Program-made: the position numbers and the translations under genes | Source of the DNA: Gremmenia infestans | Taxonomy: Eukaryota; Ascomycota; Leotiomycetes; Helotiales; Hamatocanthoscyphaceae | Length of the DNA stretch: 64,000 bases | NCBI GenBank assembly: GCA_032629725.1 | Contig: JAFEVB010000007.1 | Location: forward strand, 1,922,001 to 1,986,000 | Reading direction: 5' to 3' | Notes under the pieces: model-generated | Seen by the model: the letters and a program-made list of their open reading frames with translations, nothing else | Told to the model about the DNA's origin: nothing | Databases searched by the model: none | Shown: one piece after another, positions 33,429 to 43,665 of the stretch | Numbering within the stretch: the stretch's first letter is position 1 | Layout of the letters: the number at the start of each line of letters is the position of its first letter

Positions 33429-34026
33429 GTTGCGTTTAGCACGGTTACTCTCTTCTCGGGGAAGAGTAGTAAAGTGGCAGCATTGGACTTGTCGATGCCG
33501 TACGTGTAGAAAGTGTGTTGAATCTTTAGAATCTTCGTTGTTCGTTTGGTAGAATATCTTGTCAGGAAAAACAATGTGAACTGAATTAGTCAGGCTGGCG
33601 CGAAGTCCTTTTATATTCAAGACGATTTCTCTTGATAGTCACTCGCGCATCTTCTGCTGCTTAAGGTCCCTAGAGTAGTCACTGGAAATATTCACAGACC
33701 TAATATCTATTCTCTAACATAAATGAACAGCGTTTTTGTTTTTAATCAAGACTTGGAAACAAGTCTCAAATTAATAGTTATCCCGATAATATATTGCTTA
33801 CCTAAGGGTTTCAAGGCCTTATATGGAGGAAGTTTCACATCATTTATACTAGACCTCAAAGAAGCTATTGCAATGTCGCAAGATTGTTAAGGTATTCTCA
33901 TTTCTTCTTATATTTGTCTCATTCCATACACATTCGGAAGCTTACATGGATTAACGCTACCCAAATCAAGCAACTTGATGGTGTCTAATAGCAAAACACC
34001 CACCAACCCATCTCTAGACTTGCTAA
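33429..34026. other. Spacer between BTB paralogues 1 and 2
   Basis: Presumed promoter of paralogue 1 and 3' end of paralogue 2. No gene seen. Confidence 0.45.
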
Positions 34027-35099
34027 TCACCACTCTTTCTCCTCAACATCCCATGGCAAGTCTTCATTACTAATCTCAGTACACAGAAAATGATTTCTCA
34101 GAAAGTGAACCTTTTCCGGTACCAAGACCAGATTATTCCTACCCAACCACGTAGTATGACGAATGCTCTCTTCCGAATACCGAAGGCCATCATGCGTGGA
34201 GAGGAATAGAGCTGCTGCTCTATTTCTTTCTGGCGCAAAACGACGTATTCCCCTCGTTGTAAACGTCTGTGGATTCGTTGTAGACGTCTGTGGATTCGTT
34301 GTAGGCCTCTGAAGAATCGTTGCGGACCCCTGTGCATTTGATATTCTAGCTTTCTCTGCTAATTCATACTGCGACTTCACATGTCCCATTATATCGCTGA
34401 ATTCTGCTCTCGCTAAACGTCGTAGCGGTCCAGACTTTATCTCCATACCGCGTGGCTTGTTGCAAGGTCCCATGCAGAGGATAAAGCAATCTCTAAACAG
34501 AGGCGCGCATCGCAGTCTCGCGGCTATCTCGAGGAGTTCAGCGCAGTTCTCAACCATGCCGTCTAGGATCCGGCCACATGTGCCGGTCTCCAAAGCCTCA
34601 GTAAACGCGGCGGAGAATTGAGGTAAGGCGCGGTAGTAGTCTGCGAGTGCGATTATATGATTGAGCTTTGGGATTGACTGGATGCGCAGGTGATTACCGT
34701 AGAATGAGTTGAGAAGGATGTGGAAGGATTTGATCTCCACGATTTGATCGCCCCAGAAGTCGAATTGTTCTTCGTTGTCCTGGCAGTGTTAGTTGAGTGT
34801 TTGAGACTTGAGGATTCAAGAATGGGGGGTACCTTTAGCTTGGTAGAGCAAATCAGAGCCCAAGTCCCGTCTTTGTCGACGTGGGAGATCCAGTCGTATT
34901 TGTACTTTGTATGTTTAGATTTCCCGGATAATTCTTTGTCTGGCGAATCAAGAAAGGCGCGGAAGAAGGCTGAATGCTTCTTTAGGACGCTCGAGTGGAC
35001 GTAGAAGTCTTGAAAGAAGACTTGAAGGTGTACATCTGGAGGTGTAAGGAGCGAGTAATTGATCGACCTGCGATCAAATGGGGACGTGTACGATGCCAT
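34027..35099 (-). CDS. BTB/POZ-domain protein, paralogue 2
   Basis: Exons 34833-35099 (89 codons) and 34027-34779, with a 53-nt phase-0 intron, give 339 residues. The BTB domain occupies exon 1 and the start of exon 2 (LQVFFQDFYVHSSVLKKHSA, FFRAFLDSPDK). The middle has IALADYYRALPQFS and LFRDCFILCMGP; the end is the family tail EDLPWDVEEKEW. A run of three 7-residue repeats, NPQTSTT-like, at about residues 230-255 comes from a 21-bp tandem repeat. Same exon-1 length and intron phase as paralogue 1. ATG at 35097-35099. Intact. Function unknown. Confidence 0.83.
34255..34317. repeat. 21-bp tandem repeat, three copies, inside BTB paralogue 2
   Basis: Three in-frame copies of a unit beginning CGTTGTAAACGTCTGTGGAT; the third has diverged. 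They add a Thr/Pro/Gln-rich linker that the other paralogues lack. Confidence 0.85.
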
Positions 35100-35538
35100 T
35101 TTGGTGGATAAGGTAAGACTTACGTGGTGGATCAGACATGGAGGCAGTCAAGCAGATGTGCTTTATATTATGGCTGAGGTGGGTCCCGGTGATCTCTACT
35201 CACCTAACTAAAGTGAATGGACTGTAGTGTTGCTTTCAAATACGACAAAACTTAGACATATTGACTTTGATCCATTTACCGACACTCACGGGAGCCATAA
35301 TTGACAAATAACAGGGTCTGATTTGTCAGGAGAAAGGTCCAACCATAAGATAGCGACAAATCTTATAAACCCTCTGACCTTACCAATTGATCACTCGTTG
35401 ACATAAGGTGATTCAGCTAAAGACCTGAATAATAGCCCAGTCCTGCAATTCTAGCACTGGCGACCAAATTATCTAACGAAACACCATATACCCCGTTCCC
35501 AAGTCACCCCACCAGTAAAAACGGAGGATATATTTATA
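35100..35538. other. Spacer between BTB paralogues 2 and 3
   Basis: No gene seen; presumed promoter of paralogue 2. Confidence 0.45.
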
Positions 35539-36629
35539 CTACCAAGTTCTCTGCTTGATATCCCATGGTAGCTCTTGGTCGGAAAGTTCGAAACACAAAA
35601 ATGAATCCTCATAAGGACCTTCTCCAGCGCCAACGCCACTTCTATCCAATACCAAAAGATTCCTGAGGAATGGATCTAGTAGCACCTTCAGTTTCCGAAT
35701 GAGTTCATAAGGCTCGCTTTCTAAGTTATGCAACTTTCTGTAGTAGGCAGGGACAATCAATTCCTTATCCACCACCACCATATCTTGAATGTCAACAAGG
35801 GGTGCCAAGATTGCTTTGCCAAATTGGCGACCCGGATGCCTTTTATTCCTTGAAAGAGAAAGACGAGTGCTGGTCATGATAAGGAACTGGTGCTGAGTAG
35901 CCGCGATCTGCGCTGTAGTGTTGGCATGGGTTACAGCAGCAAGATCCCTCAGCTTCTTCTCCTGCAACAGCTTAAATCTCGGATGGGTCCAAGGGCCCAT
36001 CACATGAATGAAACACTCCCGAAACAGGACATTATTTCGCAACTTGTATGCAGCCTCGAGCAAAATAACGCAATGTGTGGGGATAGACATAGCCAACTCG
36101 GGGTTGCCAAAGAAGACCCCATTGAGGGCATTGGACATCAAAGGGAGAACTCGGTAGAAGTCAGCAAGCTCAGCTATAAGGCACAGTTGGTGGGCAGTTG
36201 TGATTTCGACTGGCTCGCTATGAATTGCAGAAAGAATTACATGGAAAGCATCGACCTGATCTTGAGAAGTTCCAGCAAATGGCTTGTTCTCTGGACTGGT
36301 CTTGATTTGAGAAAACTATTTAGCCTGTGTATTTCAGAGGGAATGTATTTTAGAAGTTTGTCACACGTTACACGTACCATAAAGTTATCCTTTGCTGTCA
36401 AAGACCATCCGTTTGCATCTTCATCAACCAGCGTAACCCAATTGTACTTGAAAGTTCCAGAGATCGAGCTGGCAGGAGCTTTATCCGGTGAATCCAAATA
36501 CGTTCGGAAGTACTCGGAGTGAACCTTCAGGACCAAAGAGTTAACATGGAAGATCTGCTTGAAGATCTCAATGCTCATATCAGGGCCGAGGCCAGGAGCT
36601 GTGAAGACGATGGGGTCTGTAGTTGCCAT
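35539..36629 (-). CDS. BTB/POZ-domain protein, paralogue 3
   Basis: Exons 36378-36629 and 35539-36315, with a 62-nt phase-0 intron, give 342 residues. BTB core: MSIEIFKQIFHVNSLVLKVH and FRTYLDSPDK. Then IAELADFYRVLPLMS, LRNNVLFRECFIHVMGPW, LIVPAYYRKLHNLE and the tail QELPWDIKQRTW. ATG 36627-36629 was chosen because the other paralogues also start MA-S/T just before the BTB domain; the in-frame upstream extension to 36989 has no comparable counterpart. Intact. The MATH, Kelch and ankyrin partners common in animal BTB proteins are absent. Confidence 0.83.
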
Positions 36630-37283
36630 TTTTCTTGATGTGGAAACCGTAGAAAGTCTGAGAGGCTGACGTGGCTTGATGGATCTCGAGATGGCGTTGA
36701 TCGGATACGGCGCTGGCTGAGGTGAGGTTGAGTGAAGATGGAATTTATCGGAAGATAAAGGCAAAGACCGCCAGACGTAAGGAGATGATAGATATCGGAA
36801 TCTTGCGAAAGAAGATCCAATAGTGAGAGCTTGAGTGAATCCGAAGAACGAGATTGTTCGCGACCGAAGCGGATGATTCAGGATGTTATTGAGAGATGAC
36901 CAAGTGCAACGGGAGTGGTGGTGTCGCAGATGAAGAAGAAGAGTTTCGTGAAAAAGAGAATTTGGAAGAAAGAAGTAGGTAGTTGTCAAAAGTGCAAGGC
37001 GGAAGTAAGGGACAATTCGCTTAAAGGCTGATCATGTGACAAGAACTACCCCTTGGTTCTTTGACTTGCCTCACCGTCCTCATTATGTCTCGCATGGAGC
37101 CAAAGCATTGTTATCATTACTCGAGAGCTCACCTCACTCCCTTACTGCTTTCTCGAAGTATAAGGTCTAGAGCACATGTACTCAATTCATTTAACATTTT
37201 GTCTTCCTCCGCGTAATAGACCTGCTTGGCTACAATAAATGACTGTCCTAAAATAGTCCGAAACAAACGAACAACACTCATCC
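36630..37283. other. Spacer between BTB paralogues 3 and 4
   Basis: No gene seen. The frame upstream of paralogue 3 remains open but looks non-conserved. Confidence 0.45.
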
Positions 37284-39210
37284 TTACCAGTCTCTTTTAT
37301 TCAAATCCCATGGTAAGTCCTTGTCATCAATATACACACACAAAAAGTAGTTCTTGTACTTGCCACTCTCTCCTGCTTGAGATTCCCTCGAATCGAGTTT
37401 CAAGTTGTTCTTCAACAACGGGTTTATGAGATTTTTGAACGTCTTAGATACCTGGCGACACTCATACAACTGTCTATAGTACTCTGGCAGGTTCACAACC
37501 GAGTTTGCACTGTCATCCACAGTCCTGCAAGAAGTCGCGGCAGTTTTTGCTGCCGCTACATACGCGGCCTGAGTAGGTGCTTCTGCAGTCAACATCGCAT
37601 GCTCGATCTTTGCGATTTGTGCCCAGATATTGTTGTATACAAAATCTAGCAGTTTCTTAAGATCCGGATGATCTTGGTCATCCCACATAGCAGTTTCCTT
37701 GTAAGAGGGGTTGTGAAATGGACCGAGCAAATGAATGAAACATTCCCGAAACAGGATTGAGTTGTGGAGCTTTATTGCGATTCGTAGAATACGGAATGGA
37801 TCAACGGCAATCCCTGAAGTTAAGGCAGGAGAATCGAGAATTTTTGCGGATACTGCACCAGAAAGTACAGGAAGAGCCTGATAAGAGCCTGCGAGCCTGG
37901 TGACTCGATGAAGCTGCTCTGTCGAGTAAAGACAAAGAGACTCACTGTGGAATGCCCGCATTAAGTTGTGAAAAGCAAGACACTCCGCGTTCACATCGAT
38001 CGTAGCCTTTATTTTGTCGTAGTCTGCTGTGTCCTGTCAAAAGTTAGACATTTGTTTTCAACAGTTATTCCCAAGCCAAGACGTACCGATAGCTTTGAGT
38101 AGCATGTAAGTGACCAGTTTCCATCTTTTCCAACGTATGTATCCCACTCATACTTGAAGGACGTAAAAATAGAAGGCTTTACAGAGGGTTTATCGGGAGA
38201 GTCCAGAGATTTTCGGAAGAATGCTGAATGGCTCTTCATTATAATCGAATGAACATGGAACTCCCACCGAAATACGCGAATAATCATGTCGGGTTGTAGG
38301 CCATGGGGCGTCATGACCAGCTTATAGCATGACATAAGGGGCCTAGGAGCCCGCAAATCTCCCGCCGGTATGAATGATGATCCTCCGACGCCGTTCAATG
38401 GTCCTTTAGCAAAATCATTCGTTGGAGTAGTGGATGCGAGTATCGTAGGAGGAAAAAGGCTTGCAAATGGCGTACTGGGAGTGATTTTTGCACATGTCGT
38501 ATTATTTGTAGATTGGTTGATTAAGTTACCTGAAGGCTTGGTTGTAGATGGAGTAGTTAGACGACTAAAGAGTGCCGCTGTGCCAGAGGTTATTGGTTTG
38601 TCAAATAATCGCCAGGTTGATGCTCCAGATATTGAACCACTTCCAGACAAGTCTGGAGCGCTGGATGGGGTTGAGGTATCTTTTGGGAAGGTGGTTGAAC
38701 GGTGAGGCTGTCCAGCACTGGCAAACAGTCCAGCTTTTGAAGTCCCGAACGTAGATGAAGGTGCCGTGGTGCCAAAAATTACACCTTGCGGGCGCCCATC
38801 GACCAATGACGCTGAAGAGGCATTGTCCTTAACGAGCACAGATGGTTGACTTTCCGTACCATTAAATAGCATGTTTGCTGAGGGACTCGAGGTATTCCCA
38901 ACAGGTACTGCCGCCACACTCCCAAACAACACCCCCCCCCAAACCATTGAGTCGTTGGCTGTGCAGGAGTTGGATTTCTGCTTAGTGGATTTGGGGTTGA
39001 TGTAGAAGTTTTCGGCGATGATTTGCCACCAGATACATCCGCCAAAGGACTCGTCGGAAGGGAAAATGTGGCCGTCGTATTCGAAAAGCATGAAGTAGGT
39101 GATGCAATCGCTGTGCCACCAAAGGATGAGGGTTCCGTGGAAGACGGAGCGTTGGTAGGAGGGTTCGATGACAAGCTTGAGCCAGCCGCCGGTGTGGAGG
39201 ACGTTGCCAT
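37284..39210 (-). CDS. BTB/POZ protein with FG-repeat-like N-terminal leader, paralogue 4 (frameshift at G9 run)
   Basis: Exon 1 (38087-39210) and exon 2 (37284-38033), with a 53-nt phase-0 intron, would give about 624 residues. The first about 265 are Ser/Thr/Pro-rich and dotted with FG-type motifs (SSFGG, VLFGS, MLFNG, VIFGT, STFGT, GLFAS), like FG nucleoporins. The BTB core follows (MIIRVFRWEFHVHSIIMKSH, FFRKSLDSPDK), then VTRLAGSYQALPVLS, LFRECFIHLLGP and the tail KDLPWDLNKRDW. The ATG at 39208-39210 and the FG/BTB part lie in different frames. The switch coincides with a run of nine G (38932-38940); seven or ten G would join them. This may be an assembly error, a real frameshift or slippage. 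The alternative is a shorter protein starting inside the second frame. Confidence 0.65.
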
Positions 39211-39484
39211 ATTGCGCAACCCTGCTATTGTTCTGCTTCTTGGGTTGTTGGTAGAAAATCTTTGTATGTTGAGAGTGTTTCGTGAGAGCCTCTTGCTTAG
39301 CGGTTCAAGTCATAATAAAGGAAGGTGCCACTTGCCTAAGATACAGCACGTAGCTTTGGTGAATTGACTTTGACGATATTCTTTCCAGAGCATTGGTTTT
39401 CTTTCTCGTGCATGAATGTCACCTATTTCTGTTTGTTGCAACGCATTCCATGGCGTGCAGTCGTGAAAATGTCAAGCGTCTATA

Positions 39485-39896
39485 CTAAAAATTGGAAAGA
39501 GGGTAATGATCATCTGACCGCGGGTCTGCAATCACATACCCATCTTGGTTATTGAACCAATCCGTATAGACGGTATAGATAGCTTCTAAGTTGGCGAACA
39601 AGAATTCATTTTCCATCGGCTTCCTCAGAACATACTCCCTTTCACAGCCTGACTTTGACGACGACCATAATGCCAGGTAGGCCAGCAACCAGTTTATTTG
39701 TTCTTTCTGGGGTCAGAAGTTTAAGAGAGTTATCAAGCGTGTAGGTATTGCCGGCTAATAATTGTGGAACAGAGACACTGGGACCGATCGTCTTCCTAAT
39801 ATCAGGATGGGAACCAGATGTATCTCTAACGGTCTTCGACCAAATTTCCATGTCCACTCGGCTGTCTTGAAGCTCAAGTCCGGTTTTTTCCCGCAA
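39485..39896 (-). pseudogene. Unidentified gene remnant
   Basis: Two overlapping minus-strand frames look like parts of one protein: TIGPSVSVPQLLAGNTYTL in one, then INWLLAYLALWSSSKSGC and LFANLEAIYTVYTDWFNNQ in the next. The shift lies near 39700-39720. There is no credible start, and the continuation after a possible donor at about 39537 is not found. The family is not recognised. It lies between BTB paralogue 4 and the plus-strand BTB remnant. Confidence 0.3.
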
Positions 39897-39917
39897 GTTT
39901 CTCGACTCTGCAGATAA

Positions 39918-40631
39918 CTCGTCGAGGCTATCTTTAGCAATTCCTATTCCATGCTACATTCAGCTATCAAGCTTCGGAACGCGGCAATGTATCGAGAGTG
40001 TTTGGTTCTGGCAATGGGGCCGTGAAGGGACCCGAAGTTCAAGGATCCCAAATACATACCCGGGTCGCTGGTAAAAGTCGTGGAACCTGCTTACGAAAAG
40101 CTTGGTAGGTGAAATATCGGAGTATCCGATTGCCTCCTTGAGACAAGTTGAGACTTTGGATCCACTTGTCTATAACCAACGCTGACTCCGGCCACTCATA
40201 GTCCATGTGGTCCTCGATGTTCACGATGCCATACTCGATGAAAAGAATCGTCTATAAAGAGACTACAAAGTGCGAGTAAACGAATTCCAAAACGCAGAAA
40301 ACGAAGCAGCTTCGAAATGCCGCGATACTCAAGGCTCAGGTATATCCTTAAAATCCGTAGTCCTACTCCCATGGTTCTATAGGAATCTGTACGAGAGCCG
40401 CGAAAAGGTACATCACCTGAAAGTTCGTTCCACTCTACGAGAGCTGACTGTTCGTTCTTTACAGTCAGTCCCAGAAACCTTTAAGAAAGCAATCTAGCCA
40501 TTGATGAAAAATAATCTCGTCCTAGATTCTAAAGAGGTCAGGCCGGCCAAGGGAGATACAAGAACTACTCCCTTTGCCTCGAAATCAGCGATGAGGATTT
40601 GCCATGGGATACAATGGAAACAGACTGGTAA
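39918..40631 (+). pseudogene. BTB-family remnant, frameshifted
   Basis: Plus-strand pieces align with the middle and end of the BTB paralogues: SAIKLRNAAMYRECLVLAMGP (from 39960) matches AYKLRNNVLFRECFIHVMGP, then LLPWFYRNLYESRE (about 40350-40400), LMKNNLVLDSKE (about 40502) and EISDEDLPWDTMETDW with stop 40629-40631. A TGA at 40023-40025 stands where the paralogues have the Trp of GPW, and at least one more frame change is needed downstream. The BTB domain itself is not found upstream. It is inverted relative to the tandem array. Confidence 0.65.
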
Positions 40632-40880
40632 ATGTGTGTGGGCGATCAAGCTTTGGTACTGAGCTTAAATAACTAAAAAGCGTTTGACAATGGATTTCTT
40701 GTGTAATAAAACTTTTACAAGGCCGAACGTTTTAGGAGTTTCTATAGACTTGTCAATGAAGCACGAGCACGAGCACGCAAAGCAAAATATCAGAGTCTTC
40801 AGGGAACGCCAGTACTTCTGGGCATCGTGAATATTGAACATTGATGAACGAAGCAACCTCATACTATACAGCCTCAAACC

Positions 40881-42086
40881 CTACTTACTACCACCATCTC
40901 TCCATTCCGAGCCATTCCCCACCGCCGCCGAAGCTTCGCCAGGCAAAACCCCATCATCACTATCATCCTCATCATCATCCAAAATCTTCGCCAGTTCATC
41001 CGGATCCTTCATCTTAGCATCCGGCTCGAAATCCTCCGCCGCATCTATAATCCCTTCCTCCTGCCCAGTAAACGGATCCACTCTTCTCTCACTGTTCTCG
41101 CCCAGCACGCCCTCGTCAGCAGAAACGCTGATCCCTCTCGAACCCCATTTCGAGTTCTTAGACCTCGGCCCATTATCAGTTCCAGCATGCCCATTCTCCT
41201 CATCCCCTAGAGCTGGTGCATGATCGTCTTCGTCGATGTTTCCTACAATCGTCTTATTTCCAAACACAGTCCGCAGCAACCAGCCTCTACGCATATCATC
41301 CGCATCGACTAATCCGCCATGCCGGAGCTTCACGCGCTGTCGTGTGTAATACACCCAGAAGAAGTCAATATAGAATGCTGTCTGGATGACACCGAAAATG
41401 ATGGATGGCGCATCAGGTTTCCGGGGACTGTCGTCGAGTTCGCGGTATATCCAATTCAGGATATAGAACCCACGGTATGAGCCAAGCATTATGAGGTAGA
41501 AGGAATCGATGACGGTGGGTACTGTTGTTTGTCGGAGTAAGAGGAGTTGTGGGAGGATGCAGGTGGATTCGAGGATTATGGAGAATGTCCAGCAAACCTA
41601 GGTATAGAGTGTTAGCTTGAGAGGGAATATGGGGAGCGGAGGGGGGCACATACCTCCATGAACCCCCATTCATTCTTGGACTTAAAGATCAACATGACGA
41701 ATGGGGCAAGAACAGCACTGCCAACAAATGATACTCCTCCAAGTTGCCATGCCTTCTCCCTTTCCCGTGTCCGCGCATACACACGCAGCATCAAGAACAG
41801 AATGTATAGGGAGCTCAGGATATAGAAGATCTTGAATACAAGGTTCCATAACGAGCCGCCCATGAATAAATCAAGGTATCGGGTTATGAAGACGAGGCAG
41901 TAGAGGCCTTGAGTGATGAGGGACACGCCTTCGGTGCTGGAGTTGCGGTGGATGGCATAGATGAGGATGCATTTCGAGAGGAAGTGGGAAATGTCGCCCA
42001 AGACGCGGAAGAACTAATCGTGAGCATTAGAATAGCTGCACAATATTGGGGTTATTGGGAAGGGAACATACATTCATTCCCACCAT
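40881..42086 (-). CDS. ERD2: ER lumen protein-retaining receptor (KDEL receptor) with long acidic tail
   Basis: Three exons: 42072-42086 (five codons, MVGMN), 41654-42013 and 40881-41597, all phase 0, give 363 residues. The first about 215 form the seven-helix ERD2 fold: FRVLGDISHFLSKCILIYAI, GVSLITQGLYCLVFITRYLD, LDDSPRKPDAPSIIFGVIQT and AFYIDFFWVYYTRQ. ERD2 binds HDEL/KDEL proteins in the Golgi and returns them to the ER. Yeast and animal receptors are about 212-220 residues. Here about 150 more follow, rich in Asp/Glu (ILDDDEDDSDDG), predicted cytosolic and disordered. Intact. The five-codon first exon was found from the splice sites and the family N-terminus. Confidence 0.9.
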
Positions 42087-42600
42087 TTTGGCAGGTTTGG
42101 AGCAATTCGGAGACGGTTAGGAGCTGTGGAAGCGCTGCGAGGTTGAAACTCGTGGTCTGTTGCTTGCTTACGCGTCGATGGCGAGGCTACAGTATGCGGA
42201 CATTGCAGGTTCCTGCCACCTAATTTTTGATGTCCAAGACGCCTTCAATGATGAAGCTTCTCGTATAATGTGTAAAGCAAGTCGATGTCGTGAGCTTCAG
42301 GTCGTTATCATGTCGTTGGTTGTTGTTTCGAATCTGGGGAGCCAGCTGTCCTCGCTTCAGCCACAGCAAATGTCACAGCCACACCTCGTCTAGCATGTCG
42401 ATCTCCCGCCCCCTTTTCTATAACGGCAAGCTGTCAAGTATTTAGTGTAATTGCTATTTCCACAAGACTTCTCTATCATTTACCTTTAATTGAATAATTG
42501 GAACCATTTATGGAGATTGAAAGTCTCGAATCCACAAAGAAGTTATCCTGGCCCAGGTAATTCGCAACTTACTACGAAGTCGAAACTAGTTTGATTTCTC
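42087..42600. other. Upstream region of ERD2 and edge of the AT-rich block
   Basis: No gene; composition becomes strongly AT- and TpA-rich from about 42450 onward. Confidence 0.5.
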
Positions 42601-43151
42601 TATTATTTACATCAAAACCCCTAGAATCTATATTGTATTAGAATTTGGGCCGAGGTGGTCCCGAAAAACACTACCTACTTAGCGCTTTAGCATAGCCCGT
42701 AAGCTAGTTAAAAGTTGTTACGGGGTTTTTAGTTGCAACTATCCCTTTTTGCAGACGCATTTTAGCTAGTAATAGACGTCTCTATATTAGTTAAGCCGCA
42801 AGCATACTATATAGACTATAGCAGGTATCTTATAGAATCTCTCTTTAGTTGGAATTAGATTAGGGCTCTTTTTTAGACCTGTTCTGCCTATTACATATAC
42901 CCCCTTTATCTGTTTTAATACATATTAGCTAATACGCCTAGGATTATAGCTGTAATAGTTACGCTGCAGCCTATAATAGTCGCCGGCGGGTACCCTTAGG
43001 AGAGCTTAATCTAAATATATAGTCTATAGAATGTCCGCGGCCTTAAAAACATGCTTGTATAATCTGTACTACCGCCTGCAATATTAAGTTTATATAAAGA
43101 GAGAAAGGAGAGCATATAGAGAAGCGTGATAGGGCTATTATAGAGGCTCCG

Positions 43152-43665
43152 TGTAACGATCGCCTAGCTCACGTAGTGCTAGGGTAAGTCTTATGACTTA
43201 AGTAGGTCCCTAGACCTAGATTGTCGTTAGGTTAATATTGGTATCTATTAATAGATCACTAGTTGCTATACTTAGAAGTATAGCTTATTATAAAGTATAA
43301 AGTAATAAGCATATATTAGGAAATACTATTTAAGTTAAGCATAAAGCTCCTATCTAATAGGTAACAACCTAGTCTTATATAGAACCCTTATGCTACTAGT
43401 TAACCTGGTCGACTTAACCACTATCGATCTAGTTAACTGCTTGCTAGTCGACCAGTCGATCTAGTCGACTGCTCGCTAGTTAACTAGTCGATCGCGTTAC
43501 GTAACTAATCACATAGTATAATAACCAAATATTAGTAGGCCCACTCCTTAATAAACATACCTAAATATATATATAGGACTATAACCTCCCTCCTAAGGGG
43601 TTCTCCTATGTCTAAAACCAGACACTAAGCCTAAGGTCCCCTAGTTATATATTATATCCGTAATA
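43152..43665 (-). repeat. 3' LTR of element A
   Basis: Begins TGTAACGATCGCCTAGC and ends at CGTAATA, probably CA converted to TA. It is about 25 bp longer than its partner because of extra GTCGAC/GTTAAC-type units near 43400-43500. Confidence 0.85.
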
